Assembly (NCBI RefSeq): GCF_009299475.1
Contig: NZ_WBSN01000001.1
Span: 1 to 64,000, forward strand
Reading direction: 5' to 3'
Origin: Bifidobacterium avesanii
Lineage (GTDB): Bacteria > Actinomycetota > Actinomycetes > Actinomycetales > Bifidobacteriaceae
DNA length: 64,000 bases
The notes beneath the pieces were generated by a model that was given only the letters and a program-made list of their open reading frames with translations, was not told the origin of the DNA and ran no database searches. The position numbers and the translations under genes were made by a program. Shown one piece after another: positions 25,064 to 34,147 of this stretch (position 1 is its first letter; the number at the start of each line of letters is the position of its first letter).

Positions 25064-26650
25064 ATGGCCAATGAACTGTTCGCGCAAAGACTGCGGGACG
25101 CGATGGACCGGCAAAGCATGAAGCAGATCGACGTCGTCAACGCGGCCGTCGCCAAGGGCGTGCACTTGGGCAAAAGCCACATCAGCCAGTACGTGAGCGG
25201 TAAGACCATGCCCCGCCCGGACATTTTGAACTTTTTGGCCGGCACCCTCCATGTGGATGAGCAGTGGCTCGCGGGTGCGAGCGACAAGGGCGACACGGAC
25301 GACAAGGACGGCACGGCGGATCCGTCGGCGGCGGAACCGCCCAAGACCGCCGGTCAGACGCAACCGCAACCGTCGTCGCCGTCCCATGTCAATACCAATG
25401 CGTCCGTCAGCCCAGCCCCGTCGAAAGGAACCCCCATGCGTCGCTTCGGCAAATCACACAAACTCGATGACGTCCTGTACGACGTGCGCGGCCCGGTGGT
25501 CGACGAGGCCACGCGCATGGAACAGTCCGGCATGCACATCCTCAAATTGAACATCGGCAACCCGGCGCCGTTCGGCTTCCGCACGCCGGACGAGGTCATC
25601 TACGACATGGCGCAGCAGCTCACCGAATGCGAGGGCTACTCGGCGTCCAAGGGCCTGTTCTCCGCACGCAAGGCGATCATGCAGTACGCGCAGCTCAAGA
25701 ACCTGCCGAACGTGGGCATCGAGGACATCTACACCGGCAACGGTGTGAGCGAGCTCATCAACCTGTCCATGTCCGCGCTGCTCGACAACGGCGACGAGGT
25801 GCTCATCCCGAGCCCCGACTACCCGCTGTGGACCGCGTGCGTGAACCTCGCCGGCGGCACCGCCGTGCACTACCTGTGCGACGAGCAGTCCGAGTGGTAT
25901 CCGGACATCGACGACATGCGCGCCAAGATCACGGACAAGACCAAGGCGATCGTGGTCATCAACCCGAACAACCCCACCGGCGCCCTGTACCCCAAGGAGG
26001 TGCTGCAGCAGATCGTGGACTTGGCGCGCGAGCACCAGCTCATGATCTTCTCCGACGAGATCTACGACCGCCTCGTCATGGACGGCCTCAAGCACGTGTC
26101 CATCGCGTCGCTCGCCCCGGACCTGTTCTGCGTCACGTTCTCCGGCCTGTCCAAGTCGCACATGATCGCCGGCTACCGCGTGGGATGGATGGTCCTGAGC
26201 GGCAACAAGAACATCGCCAAGGACTACATCGAGGGCATCAACATGCTCACCAACATGCGCATCTGCTCGAACGTGCCCGCGCAGTCGATCGTGCAGACCG
26301 CGCTCGGCGGCCACCAGTCCGTCAACGACTACATCGTGCCCGGCGGCCGCATCTACGAGCAGCGCGAGTACATCTACAACGCGCTGAACTCGATCCCCGG
26401 CGTCACGGCGGTCAAGCCCAAGGCCGCGTTCTACATCTTCCCGAAGCTCGACGTGAAGAAGTTCAACATCAAGGACGACGAGCAGTTCGCGCTCGACCTG
26501 CTGCACGACGAGCGCATCCTCATCACGCGCGGCGGCGGATTCAACTGGCAGAAGCCGGACCACTTCCGCATCGTGTACCTGCCGCGCATCGAGGTGCTCA
26601 AGGACGCTACCGCCAAGCTCACCGACTTCCTGTCGTACTACCAGCAGTGA
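25064..26650 (+). CDS. Fusion of XRE helix-turn-helix domain and AlaA-type aminotransferase
   Basis: A 528-residue protein in two parts. Residues about 5-75 are a Cro/C1-type helix-turn-helix (AQRLRDAMDRQSMKQIDVVN, then GKSHISQYVSGKTMPRPDIL). A linker rich in Ser, Pro and Thr leads to a class I/II aminotransferase from about residue 125, with the start motif LKLNIGNPAPFGF, NPNNPTGALYP, and SGLSKSHMIAGYRVGW carrying the PLP-binding lysine. The catalytic part is closest to glutamate-pyruvate aminotransferase AlaA. ATG 25064 follows a GGTGGCGGGG purine stretch. The architecture resembles MocR proteins but with a different DNA-binding family, and hints at PLP-sensitive regulation. An internal ATG at 25437 would give the enzyme alone. 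Confidence 0.88.
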   Translation: MANELFAQRLRDAMDRQSMKQIDVVNAAVAKGVHLGKSHISQYVSGKTMPRPDILNFLAGTLHVDEQWLAGASDKGDTDDKDGTADPSAAEPPKTAGQTQPQPSSPSHVNTNASVSPAPSKGTPMRRFGKSHKLDDVLYDVRGPVVDEATRMEQSGMHILKLNIGNPAPFGFRTPDEVIYDMAQQLTECEGYSASKGLFSARKAIMQYAQLKNLPNVGIEDIYTGNGVSELINLSMSALLDNGDEVLIPSPDYPLWTACVNLAGGTAVHYLCDEQSEWYPDIDDMRAKITDKTKAIVVINPNNPTGALYPKEVLQQIVDLAREHQLMIFSDEIYDRLVMDGLKHVSIASLAPDLFCVTFSGLSKSHMIAGYRVGWMVLSGNKNIAKDYIEGINMLTNMRICSNVPAQSIVQTALGGHQSVNDYIVPGGRIYEQREYIYNALNSIPGVTAVKPKAAFYIFPKLDVKKFNIKDDEQFALDLLHDERILITRGGGFNWQKPDHFRIVYLPRIEVLKDATAKLTDFLSYYQQ

Positions 26651-26655
26651 CTTTC

Positions 26656-26696
26656 ATGCGTGTGTTATGCGTATACAATATGCATAACACACGCAT
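26656..26696 (+). promoter_or_regulatory. Palindromic operator and -10 box of the toxin-antitoxin operon
   Basis: Arms 26656-26670 (ATGCGTGTGTTATGC) and 26682-26696 are perfectly complementary over 15 bases. The 11-base spacer contains TACAAT (26674-26679), a good -10 box. Binding of the antitoxin would shut the promoter. It directly follows the aminotransferase stop and precedes the antitoxin ATG by 17 bases. Confidence 0.65.
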
Positions 26697-26713
26697 TAGT
26701 GAAAGGAACTGCC

Positions 26714-27025
26714 ATGACTGGAACCAAGGAACGCACCACGCTCACGCTCGACGCGAAGACGAAGGAGGAGGCGGCCGCGATCCTCGACGAACTCGGCATG
26801 AGCCTGAGCACGTTCGTGGACGTGAGTCTCAAGCAGTTGGTGCGCAATCAGGGCATGCCATTCCGCCCGACGCTGGAGGTCCGTGCGCCGAGGAGGCTGA
26901 GCCGGGAGGAGGTGCTGCGCGAAGTGGCACGTCTGGACGCGCTTACGCCCCCGGACGTGCAGGCCGGTCTTGCGGCGCTCACACCGGACGACGAACGTCG
27001 GTTGCTGGAGGAACGCGATGCTTAA
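26714..27025 (+). CDS. Type II antitoxin, RelB/DinJ-like
   Basis: 103 residues. The N-terminal half (TLTLDAKTKEEAAAILDELG, then MSLSTFVDVSLKQLVRNQ) is the ribbon-helix-helix domain of the RelB/DinJ family; the C-terminal half is acidic and probably wraps the toxin. ATG 26714 has AAAGGA 6 bases upstream and lies after the palindromic operator; the ATG at 26660 falls inside the operator and is rejected. The last 8 bases overlap the PIN-domain toxin gene, the usual arrangement for balanced translation. Confidence 0.85.
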   Translation: MTGTKERTTLTLDAKTKEEAAAILDELGMSLSTFVDVSLKQLVRNQGMPFRPTLEVRAPRRLSREEVLREVARLDALTPPDVQAGLAALTPDDERRLLEERDA

Positions 27026-27458
27026 GCTGTTTCTGGACACCAATGTGCTGCTGGATGCGGTCGGTCTTCAACGCGAGGGACATGCCGAGGCACGGCGACT
27101 ATTGCTCATCGACCCGCGCAGAGCGAATCTCGGCATCAGCGCCGGCAGTCTCAAAGACTTCTACTTCACCGCGGACAAAGCAAAGGCCGGTATAGGCCGG
27201 CACGGCGGATTGGATGACGCCGAACGCCGTCGCTGGATCGGCATTTTCATGGATCTCGCCTCGATCCTTCCCGACGACGAGCGCACGGCGAAAGCGGCCC
27301 TCGAATCCAACGAACCCGACTACGAGGACGGCACCAAGCGCGCCACAGCGGAGGCGTGGGAGGCGGACTGGATCGTCACGCGCGATTCCAGCCGTCATGC
27401 CTTCGAACGGTCGCCTATCCCCACCGCCACCGCGGCGCAGATCATCAAACGGCTGTAG
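27018..27458 (+). CDS. PIN-domain (VapC-like) ribonuclease toxin
   Basis: A 146-residue PIN-domain protein. The metal-binding acidic residues are visible as LFLDTNVLLDAV near the N-terminus, an acidic residue in ESNEPDYEDG, and Asp in DWIVTRDSSRHAF near the C-terminus. VapC-type toxins cleave tRNA or rRNA. It overlaps the antitoxin gene by 8 bases. The pairing with a RelB/DinJ-type rather than a VapB-type antitoxin is less common but known. Both frames are intact, so this pair should be functional. Confidence 0.85.
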   Translation: MLKLFLDTNVLLDAVGLQREGHAEARRLLLIDPRRANLGISAGSLKDFYFTADKAKAGIGRHGGLDDAERRRWIGIFMDLASILPDDERTAKAALESNEPDYEDGTKRATAEAWEADWIVTRDSSRHAFERSPIPTATAAQIIKRL

Positions 27459-27499
27459 CGCGGCGTTCGCCTCAAGTCCCGGACCGCATCTCGGGTGGC

Positions 27500-27537
27500 C
27501 GGTTCACGGAATGACGGGGCCGCAATTCCGTGAACCG
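27500..27537. repeat. Stem-loop, TTCCGTG family
   Basis: CGGTTCACGGAAT (27500-27512) is the perfect complement of ATTCCGTGAACCG (27525-27537); the 12-base loop begins GACGGGG. It lies after the PIN toxin gene. Confidence 0.75.
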
Positions 27538-27618
27538 CAAACCGCACGGAAACGCACATGCATGAGACCACGCAATGGCGCCATTCCGCCGATCCATACA
27601 TGCGATCGCACATCGTTG

Positions 27619-27656
27619 CGGCTCACGGAATGACGGGGCGAAAATTCCGTGAGCCG
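27619..27656. repeat. Stem-loop, TTCCGTG family, second tandem copy
   Basis: CGGCTCACGGAAT (27619-27631) pairs perfectly with ATTCCGTGAGCCG (27644-27656), with a 12-base loop again beginning GACGGGG. It ends 10 bases before the brnQ stop codon (minus strand), so the pair of stem-loops separates two convergent genes. Confidence 0.75.
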
Positions 27657-27665
27657 GTCATCCGA

Positions 27666-29063
27666 TCAGCTCTTCCGACGCACCGCCGAATCGACCACAC
27701 CGACGGCCATGCCGACCACGGCGGGCAGAACCCAGCCGAGCGAATAGCCGTTCAGCGGCAGCAGATCCAGTACGCCGGCCATCCAGACGAACACGCCCGC
27801 GCCGCCGAAACCGAACACCGTCGCCAGGGAGACCACGCACCCCAGCAGCGCCACGACGCCCACCAGCAGCACGGTCCAGAAGTACACGCGGCCGAACCGG
27901 CCGGCGAACCAGCGATGGGTGAGCGAGAGCAGCACGAGCACGATGGCGATGGGGTAAAGGGCGGAGAGCACCGGCACGGACACTTTGATGATAAGGCTCA
28001 GGCCGGCGTTGGACACCACGAAGCTGAACAGCGTGAAGATCACCTGCCATGCGCGGTAGCTCACACCATGGCCGGCCACCGTGCGGAACCGTTCGTGGAA
28101 GTACGACGCGCAGGTGCAGATGAGCCCGGTGCACACGTTGAGACAGGCGATCACGAACACCACGCCGAGGAACGCGGTGCCGGCCGCGCCAAACACCGAG
28201 GATGTGAGGTTGGTGAGCACGGTGGCGCCGGTGTCATGCTTCGGGTCGATCGCGGCGATGGCTCCGGAGACCACGCCCACATAGCTCAGCGCGCCGTAGA
28301 TGACCACGAGCAGCACGCCCGTGCCGAGTCCGGCGAACGCGGTCTCGCGGCTGACGGCGCCTTCGTCGTCCACGCCCTGCGCGCGGATGTTCGCGCTGAT
28401 CACGATGCCGAAGTACAGGGCCGCGAGCAGGTCCATGGTCTGGTAGCCGTCGAGGAACCCGCGGGACAGCTGTCCGGCCGCGTAGTCGCCCATGGGTGCA
28501 GCGGGCGTGCCGACGCCGTGGATGAGGCAGGCCGCGAAGATCACGGCGATGAGCGCGAGCAGCAGCGGTCCCATGAACCGGCCGAGCACGCGGGAGAGCT
28601 TCTCCGGCCTCTGCGCGAACAGGAAGGCCAGGGCGAAGAACACCGCGGAATAGACGAGCTGAGCCAGCCATTTGCTCATGCCGCCATCGCCGGCGCCGCC
28701 GCCCACGAACGGGGCGACCATCATCTCGAACGACGTGGTGGCCGTGCGGGGGATCGCGAAGCACGGGCCGATGGTGAGGATGATCGCCACGGCGAGCACG
28801 GTGGCGAAGCCGGGGGAGACGCGGCCGGCCAAGCGGCCGAAGCCACCGGCGAAGGAGACCGACAGCACGCCGAGGATCGGCAGGCCCACCGCGGAGACGA
28901 TGAATCCGACCGTGGCGGGCACCGCGGCGGCCCCGGCCTGCGCACCCACGAACGGCGGGAAGATGAGATTGCCGGCGCCGAAGAACATGGAGAAGAACGT
29001 GAAGGTCATCACCACGCGCTGGCGGGCGGACAGTCGGGAAATCGTCTTGGCGGGCGATGGCAT
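27666..29063 (-). CDS. brnQ: Branched-chain amino acid transport system II carrier protein
   Basis: Cation-coupled uptake of leucine, isoleucine and valine. 465 residues with about 12 transmembrane helices. The N-terminal VMTFTFFSMFFGAGNLIFPP is the family signature, and GYQTMDLLAALYFGIVI is another conserved block. The start at 29063 (MPSPAKTISRLS) places about 13 residues before the first helix, as in other members; the open frame before it has no family sequence. The ribosome site is a purine-rich AAAAGAGAGAG. Monocistronic, ending at two stem-loops. Confidence 0.92.
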   Translation of the reverse strand: MPSPAKTISRLSARQRVVMTFTFFSMFFGAGNLIFPPFVGAQAGAAAVPATVGFIVSAVGLPILGVLSVSFAGGFGRLAGRVSPGFATVLAVAIILTIGPCFAIPRTATTSFEMMVAPFVGGGAGDGGMSKWLAQLVYSAVFFALAFLFAQRPEKLSRVLGRFMGPLLLALIAVIFAACLIHGVGTPAAPMGDYAAGQLSRGFLDGYQTMDLLAALYFGIVISANIRAQGVDDEGAVSRETAFAGLGTGVLLVVIYGALSYVGVVSGAIAAIDPKHDTGATVLTNLTSSVFGAAGTAFLGVVFVIACLNVCTGLICTCASYFHERFRTVAGHGVSYRAWQVIFTLFSFVVSNAGLSLIIKVSVPVLSALYPIAIVLVLLSLTHRWFAGRFGRVYFWTVLLVGVVALLGCVVSLATVFGFGGAGVFVWMAGVLDLLPLNGYSLGWVLPAVVGMAVGVVDSAVRRKS

Positions 29064-29202
29064 GTGCGGCTCTCTCTTTTCTTGGACTTGTGTCTGGGCT
29101 TTTTGGGCTTTCGGGCGTTCCCAGGGTTCCTCCCGTGCGGGGAATGCCTTCGCCAACCTATCGGGGCGCGGTGACAAGAGGAATGCGCGGAACAACGCGA
29201 AA

Positions 29203-29243
29203 GAGGGGTGCGGCCCCTGCTGTTCGCAGGAATCACACCCCTC
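29203..29243 (-). terminator. Terminator of the tkt-tal operon
   Basis: GAGGGGTG (29203-29210) and CACCCCTC (29236-29243) enclose an inner CCTGC/GCAGG stem. On the minus strand the stem is followed by TTTCGCG. It lies 48 bases after the transaldolase stop. Confidence 0.65.
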
Positions 29244-29291
29244 GGCGGACGAACCCGACCCGCTGCCGGGTCAGGCCGTCATTCGGACCAT

Positions 29292-30395
29292 TCAGCCGTT
29301 GACGCGGTCGATGCCGGCCTGGACGTCCGCGAGCACGGAATCCCAGGACTTGATGAAGGCGGCCACGCCGTCGGCCTCGAGCTTGTCGGTGACATCCTTG
29401 AGGTTGATGCCGAGCTCGGCGAGCTTGTTGATGATGGCGTGGGACTCCTCGTAGGTGCCCTCGATGGACGGAGCGCCGTTGCCGTGGTCGGCCAGGGCGT
29501 TCAGGGTCTTCTCCGGCATGGTGTTGACGATGTGCTTGGCGACGAGCTCGTCAACGTACTTGCAGTCGGAGTAGGCCGGGTTCTTGGTGCCGGTGGAGGC
29601 CCACAGCGGACGCTGGACCTTGGCGCCCTTGGCGGCCAGCTCGGCCCAGCGCGGATCGGAGGCGAACTTCTTCTCGAACAGCTCGTAGGCCAGACGGGCG
29701 TTGGCCACGGCGGCCTTGCCCTCGAGGGCCTTGGCCTCGTCGGAGCCGTTGGCCTCGAGCAGCTTGTCGACCGCGGTGTCCACGCGGGAGACGAAGAAGG
29801 AGGCGACGGAGCCGATGTGCTTGAGGTCGTGGCCGTTCGCGGCGGCCTGGGCGATGCCCTCGATGTAGGCGTCGATGACCTGCTCGTAGCGCTCGAGCGA
29901 GAAGATCAGGGTGACGTTCACGGAGATGCCCTTGGCCAGGGTGGCGGTGATGGCCGGCAGGCCCTCGAGGGTCGCCGGGATCTTGATCATCGCGTTCGGA
30001 CGGTTGACCTTGGCCCACAGCTCCTCGGCCTGCTTCTCGGTGGCCTCGGTCTCGTGAGCGAGGCGCGGGTCGACCTCGATGGAGACGCGGCCGTCGACGA
30101 AGTCGGTCTTCTCGGCGATCTCGCGGAAGATGTCGGTGGCGTTGCGCACGTCGGTGGTGGTCAGCTCGCGCACGGCGGTCTCGACGTCGACCTTGCCGAG
30201 CTCCTTGAGCTGGGCGTCGTACGGGCCGACCTGGGAGAGGGCCTTCTGGAAGATGGACGGGTTGGTGGTCACGCCGACAACGTTCTTGTTGGCGATGAGG
30301 TCCTGCAGGGAGCCGGACTCGATGCGGGAGCGGGACAGGTCGTCCAGCCAGATGGACACGCCGTTGTCGGAAGTGCGCTGAGTTGCTTCGGTCAT
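29292..30395 (-). CDS. tal: Transaldolase
   Basis: Moves a dihydroxyacetone unit between sugar phosphates; with transketolase it forms the upper part of the bifid shunt, supplying xylulose 5-phosphate for phosphoketolase. 367 residues, the long actinobacterial (TalAB class) form. GVTTNPSIFQKAL is the N-terminal signature, NAMIKIPAT carries the Schiff-base lysine, and QRPLWASTGTKNPAYSD is the C-terminal signature. AGGAGAAC precedes the start. It lies 123 bases downstream of tkt on the same strand, with a possible attenuator between. Confidence 0.95.
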   Translation of the reverse strand: MTEATQRTSDNGVSIWLDDLSRSRIESGSLQDLIANKNVVGVTTNPSIFQKALSQVGPYDAQLKELGKVDVETAVRELTTTDVRNATDIFREIAEKTDFVDGRVSIEVDPRLAHETEATEKQAEELWAKVNRPNAMIKIPATLEGLPAITATLAKGISVNVTLIFSLERYEQVIDAYIEGIAQAAANGHDLKHIGSVASFFVSRVDTAVDKLLEANGSDEAKALEGKAAVANARLAYELFEKKFASDPRWAELAAKGAKVQRPLWASTGTKNPAYSDCKYVDELVAKHIVNTMPEKTLNALADHGNGAPSIEGTYEESHAIINKLAELGINLKDVTDKLEADGVAAFIKSWDSVLADVQAGIDRVNG

Positions 30396-30433
30396 TGTTT
30401 GTTCTCCTTGTTATTGGATGAAATTCTGCATGG

Positions 30434-30464
30434 GGAGGGGACCCTCGTTGCCGGGATCCCCTCC
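30434..30464 (-). terminator. Hairpin between tkt and tal
   Basis: GGAGGGGACCC (30434-30444) faces GGGATCCCCTCC (30453-30464), forming a 10-pair stem with small internal irregularities and no U-run. Probably partial termination or mRNA processing between the two genes. Confidence 0.45.
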
Positions 30465-30518
30465 GGTGTGGCGACGAATCGCGGGACCGGGCCGGGTTAT
30501 GCGGGCCCGGGCTTGGGA

Positions 30519-32624
30519 TCAGGCGGCCTGAACCTCGGCGATGGAGGCCTTGGCGGCGTCCACCACGTGCTCGGCGGTGATGCCGAGGTCGATGAGGTTC
30601 TGCGAGCCGGAGCCCTGCAGGCCGAACTGCTCGATGGAGACGGGCTTGCCGTAGGAGCCGAGGTACTTGTACCACGGCATGGCCACGCCGGCCTCGACGG
30701 AGACGCGGGCCTTGACGCCCGCCGGCAGCACGGACTCCTTGTAGTCGGCGTCCTGCTCCTCGAACCACTCGAGCGACGGGACGGAGACCACGCGGGCCTT
30801 GACGCCCTCGCCGGCCAGGGTCTTGGCGGCGGAGACGGCCAGCTGGACCTCGGAGCCGGTGGCCATGATGATCACGTCCGGGGTGCCCTCGGTGTCCACG
30901 AGGACGTAGGCGCCGCGCTTGACGCCGTCCTTGGCCTTCTCGGCGGTCTCGGCGAGCACCGGGACGCCCTGGCGGGACAGGACCATGGCGGCCGGCAGCG
31001 TGTTCTTCTTCTCGAAGAAGTAGCGGTAGGCCTCGGCGGTCTCGAAGGCGTCGGCCGGGCGGACGACCTCGAGCTGCGGCATGGCGCGGAAGGACGCCAG
31101 GTGCTCGATCGGCTGGTGGGTCGGGCCGTCCTCGCCGACGGCGACGGAGTCGTGGGACCAGATGTACAGGTTCGGGATCTCCATGAGGGCGGCCAGACGG
31201 ACGGCGGAGCGCTCGTAGTCGGAGAACATGAAGAAGGTGCCGCCGAACGGACGGGTGTGGGAGCCCAGCAGGATGCCGTTGGTGATGCAGCCCATGGTGA
31301 ACTCGCGCACGCCGAAGTGGAGCTGGCGGCCGAACTCGCTGCACACCGGCCACTGCTTGGTGGCACACTCGGCCGGGGCGAAGGTGGCCGCGCCCTTGAG
31401 GTCGGTCTTGTTGGAGCCGCCGAGGTCGGCGGAGCCACCCCACAGTTCCGGCATGACGGCCGCGATGGCGTTGAGGACGGAGCCGGACGCGCCGCGGGTG
31501 GCGACGCCCTTGCCGACCTCGAAGGTGGCCTCGAGGTCGTCGATGGCCTTGTCGAAGCCCTCCGGCAGCTCGCCGGCCTTCAGACGGTCGTACAGGGCGG
31601 CCTTGTCCGGGTTGGCCTTGCGCCAGGCGTCGAACTTCTCGTCCCAGGCCTTGTGGGCCTCGAGACCGCGGTCGGCGACCTTGCGGGCGTGGGCGAGGGC
31701 CTCCTCGTCGACGTGGAAGGACTCCTCCGGGTCGTAGCCAAGGACCTTCTTGAGGCCGGCGACGGCCTCGGCGCCCAGCTTGGAGCCGTGGGAGGACGGA
31801 TCATTGGTCTTGCCCGGGGTCGGCCACGCGATGAGGGTGTGGACCTTGATGAGCTTCGGCTGGTCCGGGGCGGCGGCCTCGGCCTTGGCGATCACGTCGG
31901 CCAGGCCCTCGACGTCCTCCTTGTAGGAGCCGTCGGGCTGGATGAAGCTGAACTCGTCGGTGTACCAGCCGTAGGCCTGGAAGCGCTTGAGCACGTCCTC
32001 GGCCAGCACCAGGTTGGTGTCGCCCTCGATCTGGATGCGGTTGGCGTCGAAGATCACGGTGAGGTTGCCGAGCTTCTGGTTGGCGGCCAGGGCGGCAGCC
32101 TCGCCGGAGATGCCCTCCTCGATGTCGCCTTCGCCGCAGATGGCCCAGATCTTGTGGTAGAACGGGGAGTCTTCCTTCTTGGTCTCCGGGTCGAGCAGGC
32201 CGCGCTGGAAACGCTCGCCGTACGCGAAGCCGATGGCGGAGGCGAAGCCCTGGCCCAGCGGGCCGGTGGTCATTTCGATGCCGGGGGTCAGGCCGTACTC
32301 CGGGTGGCCCGGGGTGCGGGTGTCGGCGCCGCCGCGGAAGTGCTTGAGGTCGTCCAGCGTCAGGCCGTAGCCGGAGAAGTACAGCTGGACGTACTGGGTG
32401 AGGGAGGCGTGGCCGCCGGAAAGGATGAAGCGATCGCGGCCTTCCCAGTTGGGATCGTTCGGATCGTGCTTGATGAAGTGCTGGTAGAGCGTGTAGGCGA
32501 TGGGCGCCAGGGACACCGGGGAACCGGGGTGGCCGGAACCGGCGTTCTCAACCGCGTCGGCCGACAGGACCTTGGCCATCTTGATGGCGCGCTCGTCCAG
32601 CTCGGTCTCCTTGAATTCGGTCAT
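30519..32624 (-). CDS. tkt: Transketolase
   Basis: Thiamine-dependent transfer of two-carbon units between sugar phosphates; with tal it feeds the bifid shunt. 701 residues. The N-terminal motif is ENAGSGHPGSPVSLAP, with FILSGGHASLTQYV; the thiamine-binding motif runs from GEGDIEEGISGEAAALAANQ to the NRIQIEGDT region; and the pyrimidine domain has FIWSHDSVAVGEDGPTHQP-like sequence (here YIWSHDSVAVGEDGPTHQP). AAGGAAA stands about 9 bases before the start. Codon use is strongly biased, as in pgk, indicating high expression. Confidence 0.95.
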   Translation of the reverse strand: MTEFKETELDERAIKMAKVLSADAVENAGSGHPGSPVSLAPIAYTLYQHFIKHDPNDPNWEGRDRFILSGGHASLTQYVQLYFSGYGLTLDDLKHFRGGADTRTPGHPEYGLTPGIEMTTGPLGQGFASAIGFAYGERFQRGLLDPETKKEDSPFYHKIWAICGEGDIEEGISGEAAALAANQKLGNLTVIFDANRIQIEGDTNLVLAEDVLKRFQAYGWYTDEFSFIQPDGSYKEDVEGLADVIAKAEAAAPDQPKLIKVHTLIAWPTPGKTNDPSSHGSKLGAEAVAGLKKVLGYDPEESFHVDEEALAHARKVADRGLEAHKAWDEKFDAWRKANPDKAALYDRLKAGELPEGFDKAIDDLEATFEVGKGVATRGASGSVLNAIAAVMPELWGGSADLGGSNKTDLKGAATFAPAECATKQWPVCSEFGRQLHFGVREFTMGCITNGILLGSHTRPFGGTFFMFSDYERSAVRLAALMEIPNLYIWSHDSVAVGEDGPTHQPIEHLASFRAMPQLEVVRPADAFETAEAYRYFFEKKNTLPAAMVLSRQGVPVLAETAEKAKDGVKRGAYVLVDTEGTPDVIIMATGSEVQLAVSAAKTLAGEGVKARVVSVPSLEWFEEQDADYKESVLPAGVKARVSVEAGVAMPWYKYLGSYGKPVSIEQFGLQGSGSQNLIDLGITAEHVVDAAKASIAEVQAA

Positions 32625-32832
32625 GTTTCATTTCCTTCCAATAATTCGGGCCCCACGGCCCGGCAAGCGCCGTGCCATGGTTTGCCTTCACATTGCACTC
32701 TCATGCTAACCGTGATCGGCGACTTCGGCGGGCTTTTTTGGAGTGTTTTGTGAGTTTCTGTGCTGTTAGCGTTCACAGTCGGACATGCCCGCACAGGAGC
32801 TCTCAGCCCGTAACGAACGGCGCCGCAACGAC

Positions 32833-32865
32833 TTAGCACTCGAAACGCCCGAGTGCTAATACAAT
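32833..32865 (+). promoter_or_regulatory. CIRCE operator and -10 box of hrcA-dnaJ
   Basis: TTAGCACTC (32833-32841), a 9-base spacer and GAGTGCTAA (32851-32859) match the consensus CIRCE element exactly. TACAAT (32860-32865) follows directly as a -10 box. HrcA, encoded 140 bases downstream, is the known repressor at CIRCE, so the operon is heat-inducible by autoregulation. Confidence 0.93.
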
Positions 32866-33005
32866 GGGAACGGAAACGGAATTCACCGACCGTTCATGTC
32901 GCCGCCGCCCGTCCTCGCGCGTCGCATCGCGCGCGCCGACGCGGCCGGACGCATGGAACGGTCGGCGCGATGCCGCCGCGCATACGCAACATAAAGGAGG
33001 CGCGC

Positions 33006-34094
33006 ATGACGAACAATCGCCGCATGCTGGTGCTGCGCGCCGTGGTCGAGGACTACATCCGCTCGCAGGAGCCGGTCGGCTCCTCGTCGATCACCCGCGG
33101 GCACGATCTGGGCGTGAGCCCGGCCACCGTCCGCAACGACATGGCCGCATTGGAGGACGAGGGCTACCTCGTCCAGCCGCACACCTCGGCGGGCCGCATT
33201 CCCACCGAGAAGGGCTACAGGTACTTCGTGGACAAGCTGGCCACCGTGGTGCCGCTGTCCGCCGCTCAGCGACGCGGCATCGACACGTTCCTGTCCGGCT
33301 CCGTGAGTCTGGAGGACACGCTGCAGCGCGCCGCCCGGCTGCTGTCCGGCATCACCGGGCAGGTCGCCGTCGTCGCCTCGCCGTCGCTGGCCCGGTCCGC
33401 GCTGCGCCGGCTCGAGATCGTGCCGCTCGCCGCGGGGGTGCTGCTCGTGGTGGTCATCACCGACACGGGCCGCGTGGCCCAGCGCAGCGTGAGCCAGCCC
33501 GACGCCCCTGACGCGGACTGCGTGGCGCGCCTCAGCGACGCGATCAACGGGCAGTGCCAGGGCATGTCCCTCGAGCAGGCCGGCGCGCGGATCGCGGAGA
33601 TCGCCGCCTCGCCGTCGTTCGCCGACGACGGCGCGCAGGGGCTCGGCGCCACGCTGGCCCAGGTGTTCACCGACATGGCCTCGCAGGAGCAGGCCGGCGG
33701 CCTGTACATGGCGGGCGCCTCCAAGCTCGCCCAGCGCCCGGCGGTGGACATCGCCGATCTGGCCCCGCTGTTCGACGCGCTGGAGGAGCAGGTGGTGCTC
33801 ATGAAGCTCATGACCTCATTGAGTGAGGTGTCGTCGCAGGCCGGCGGCGTGAGCGTGGCCATCGGCTCGGAGACGCATACGCCCGGGCTGCTGCACGCCT
33901 CCGTGGTCACCAGCGGATACGGCAAGTCGAGCGGCGGCGAGGCGAACGCGGCCAAGGGCTCCGAGCCGGTCGCCTTCGTGGGGTCCATCGGCCCCACGCA
34001 CATGGACTACGTCACCACGATGGCCGCCGTGCGGGCCGTGGCGCGTTACCTCACGGGGTTCATGAACCGCGAGGAGCACGGCGAGTCGGCCTGA
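33006..34094 (+). CDS. hrcA: Heat-inducible transcription repressor HrcA
   Basis: Binds CIRCE and represses chaperone genes; GroE modulates its activity. 362 residues. The N-terminal winged helix contains [20 protein letters not shown] and [19 protein letters not shown], the most conserved part of the family; a GAF-like dimerisation core follows. The start at 33006 has AAAGGAGG 5 bases upstream. A perfect CIRCE box precedes it. dnaJ follows after 53 bases. The C-terminus ([17 protein letters not shown]) is loop-rich and slightly extended. Confidence 0.95.
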   Translation: MTNNRRMLVLRAVVEDYIRSQEPVGSSSITRGHDLGVSPATVRNDMAALEDEGYLVQPHTSAGRIPTEKGYRYFVDKLATVVPLSAAQRRGIDTFLSGSVSLEDTLQRAARLLSGITGQVAVVASPSLARSALRRLEIVPLAAGVLLVVVITDTGRVAQRSVSQPDAPDADCVARLSDAINGQCQGMSLEQAGARIAEIAASPSFADDGAQGLGATLAQVFTDMASQEQAGGLYMAGASKLAQRPAVDIADLAPLFDALEEQVVLMKLMTSLSEVSSQAGGVSVAIGSETHTPGLLHASVVTSGYGKSSGGEANAAKGSEPVAFVGSIGPTHMDYVTTMAAVRAVARYLTGFMNREEHGESA

Positions 34095-34147
34095 CCGGCT
34101 CCCGTGGCAGAATGTCAGCGAATTCAACAGACACAAGGAAAGAAACC

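Noticed and set aside
29208..32753. A plus-strand open frame of over 1100 codons opposite tal and tkt
   Set aside because: It is the antisense of two highly biased GC-rich genes. The product is low-complexity, without ribosome site or known family.
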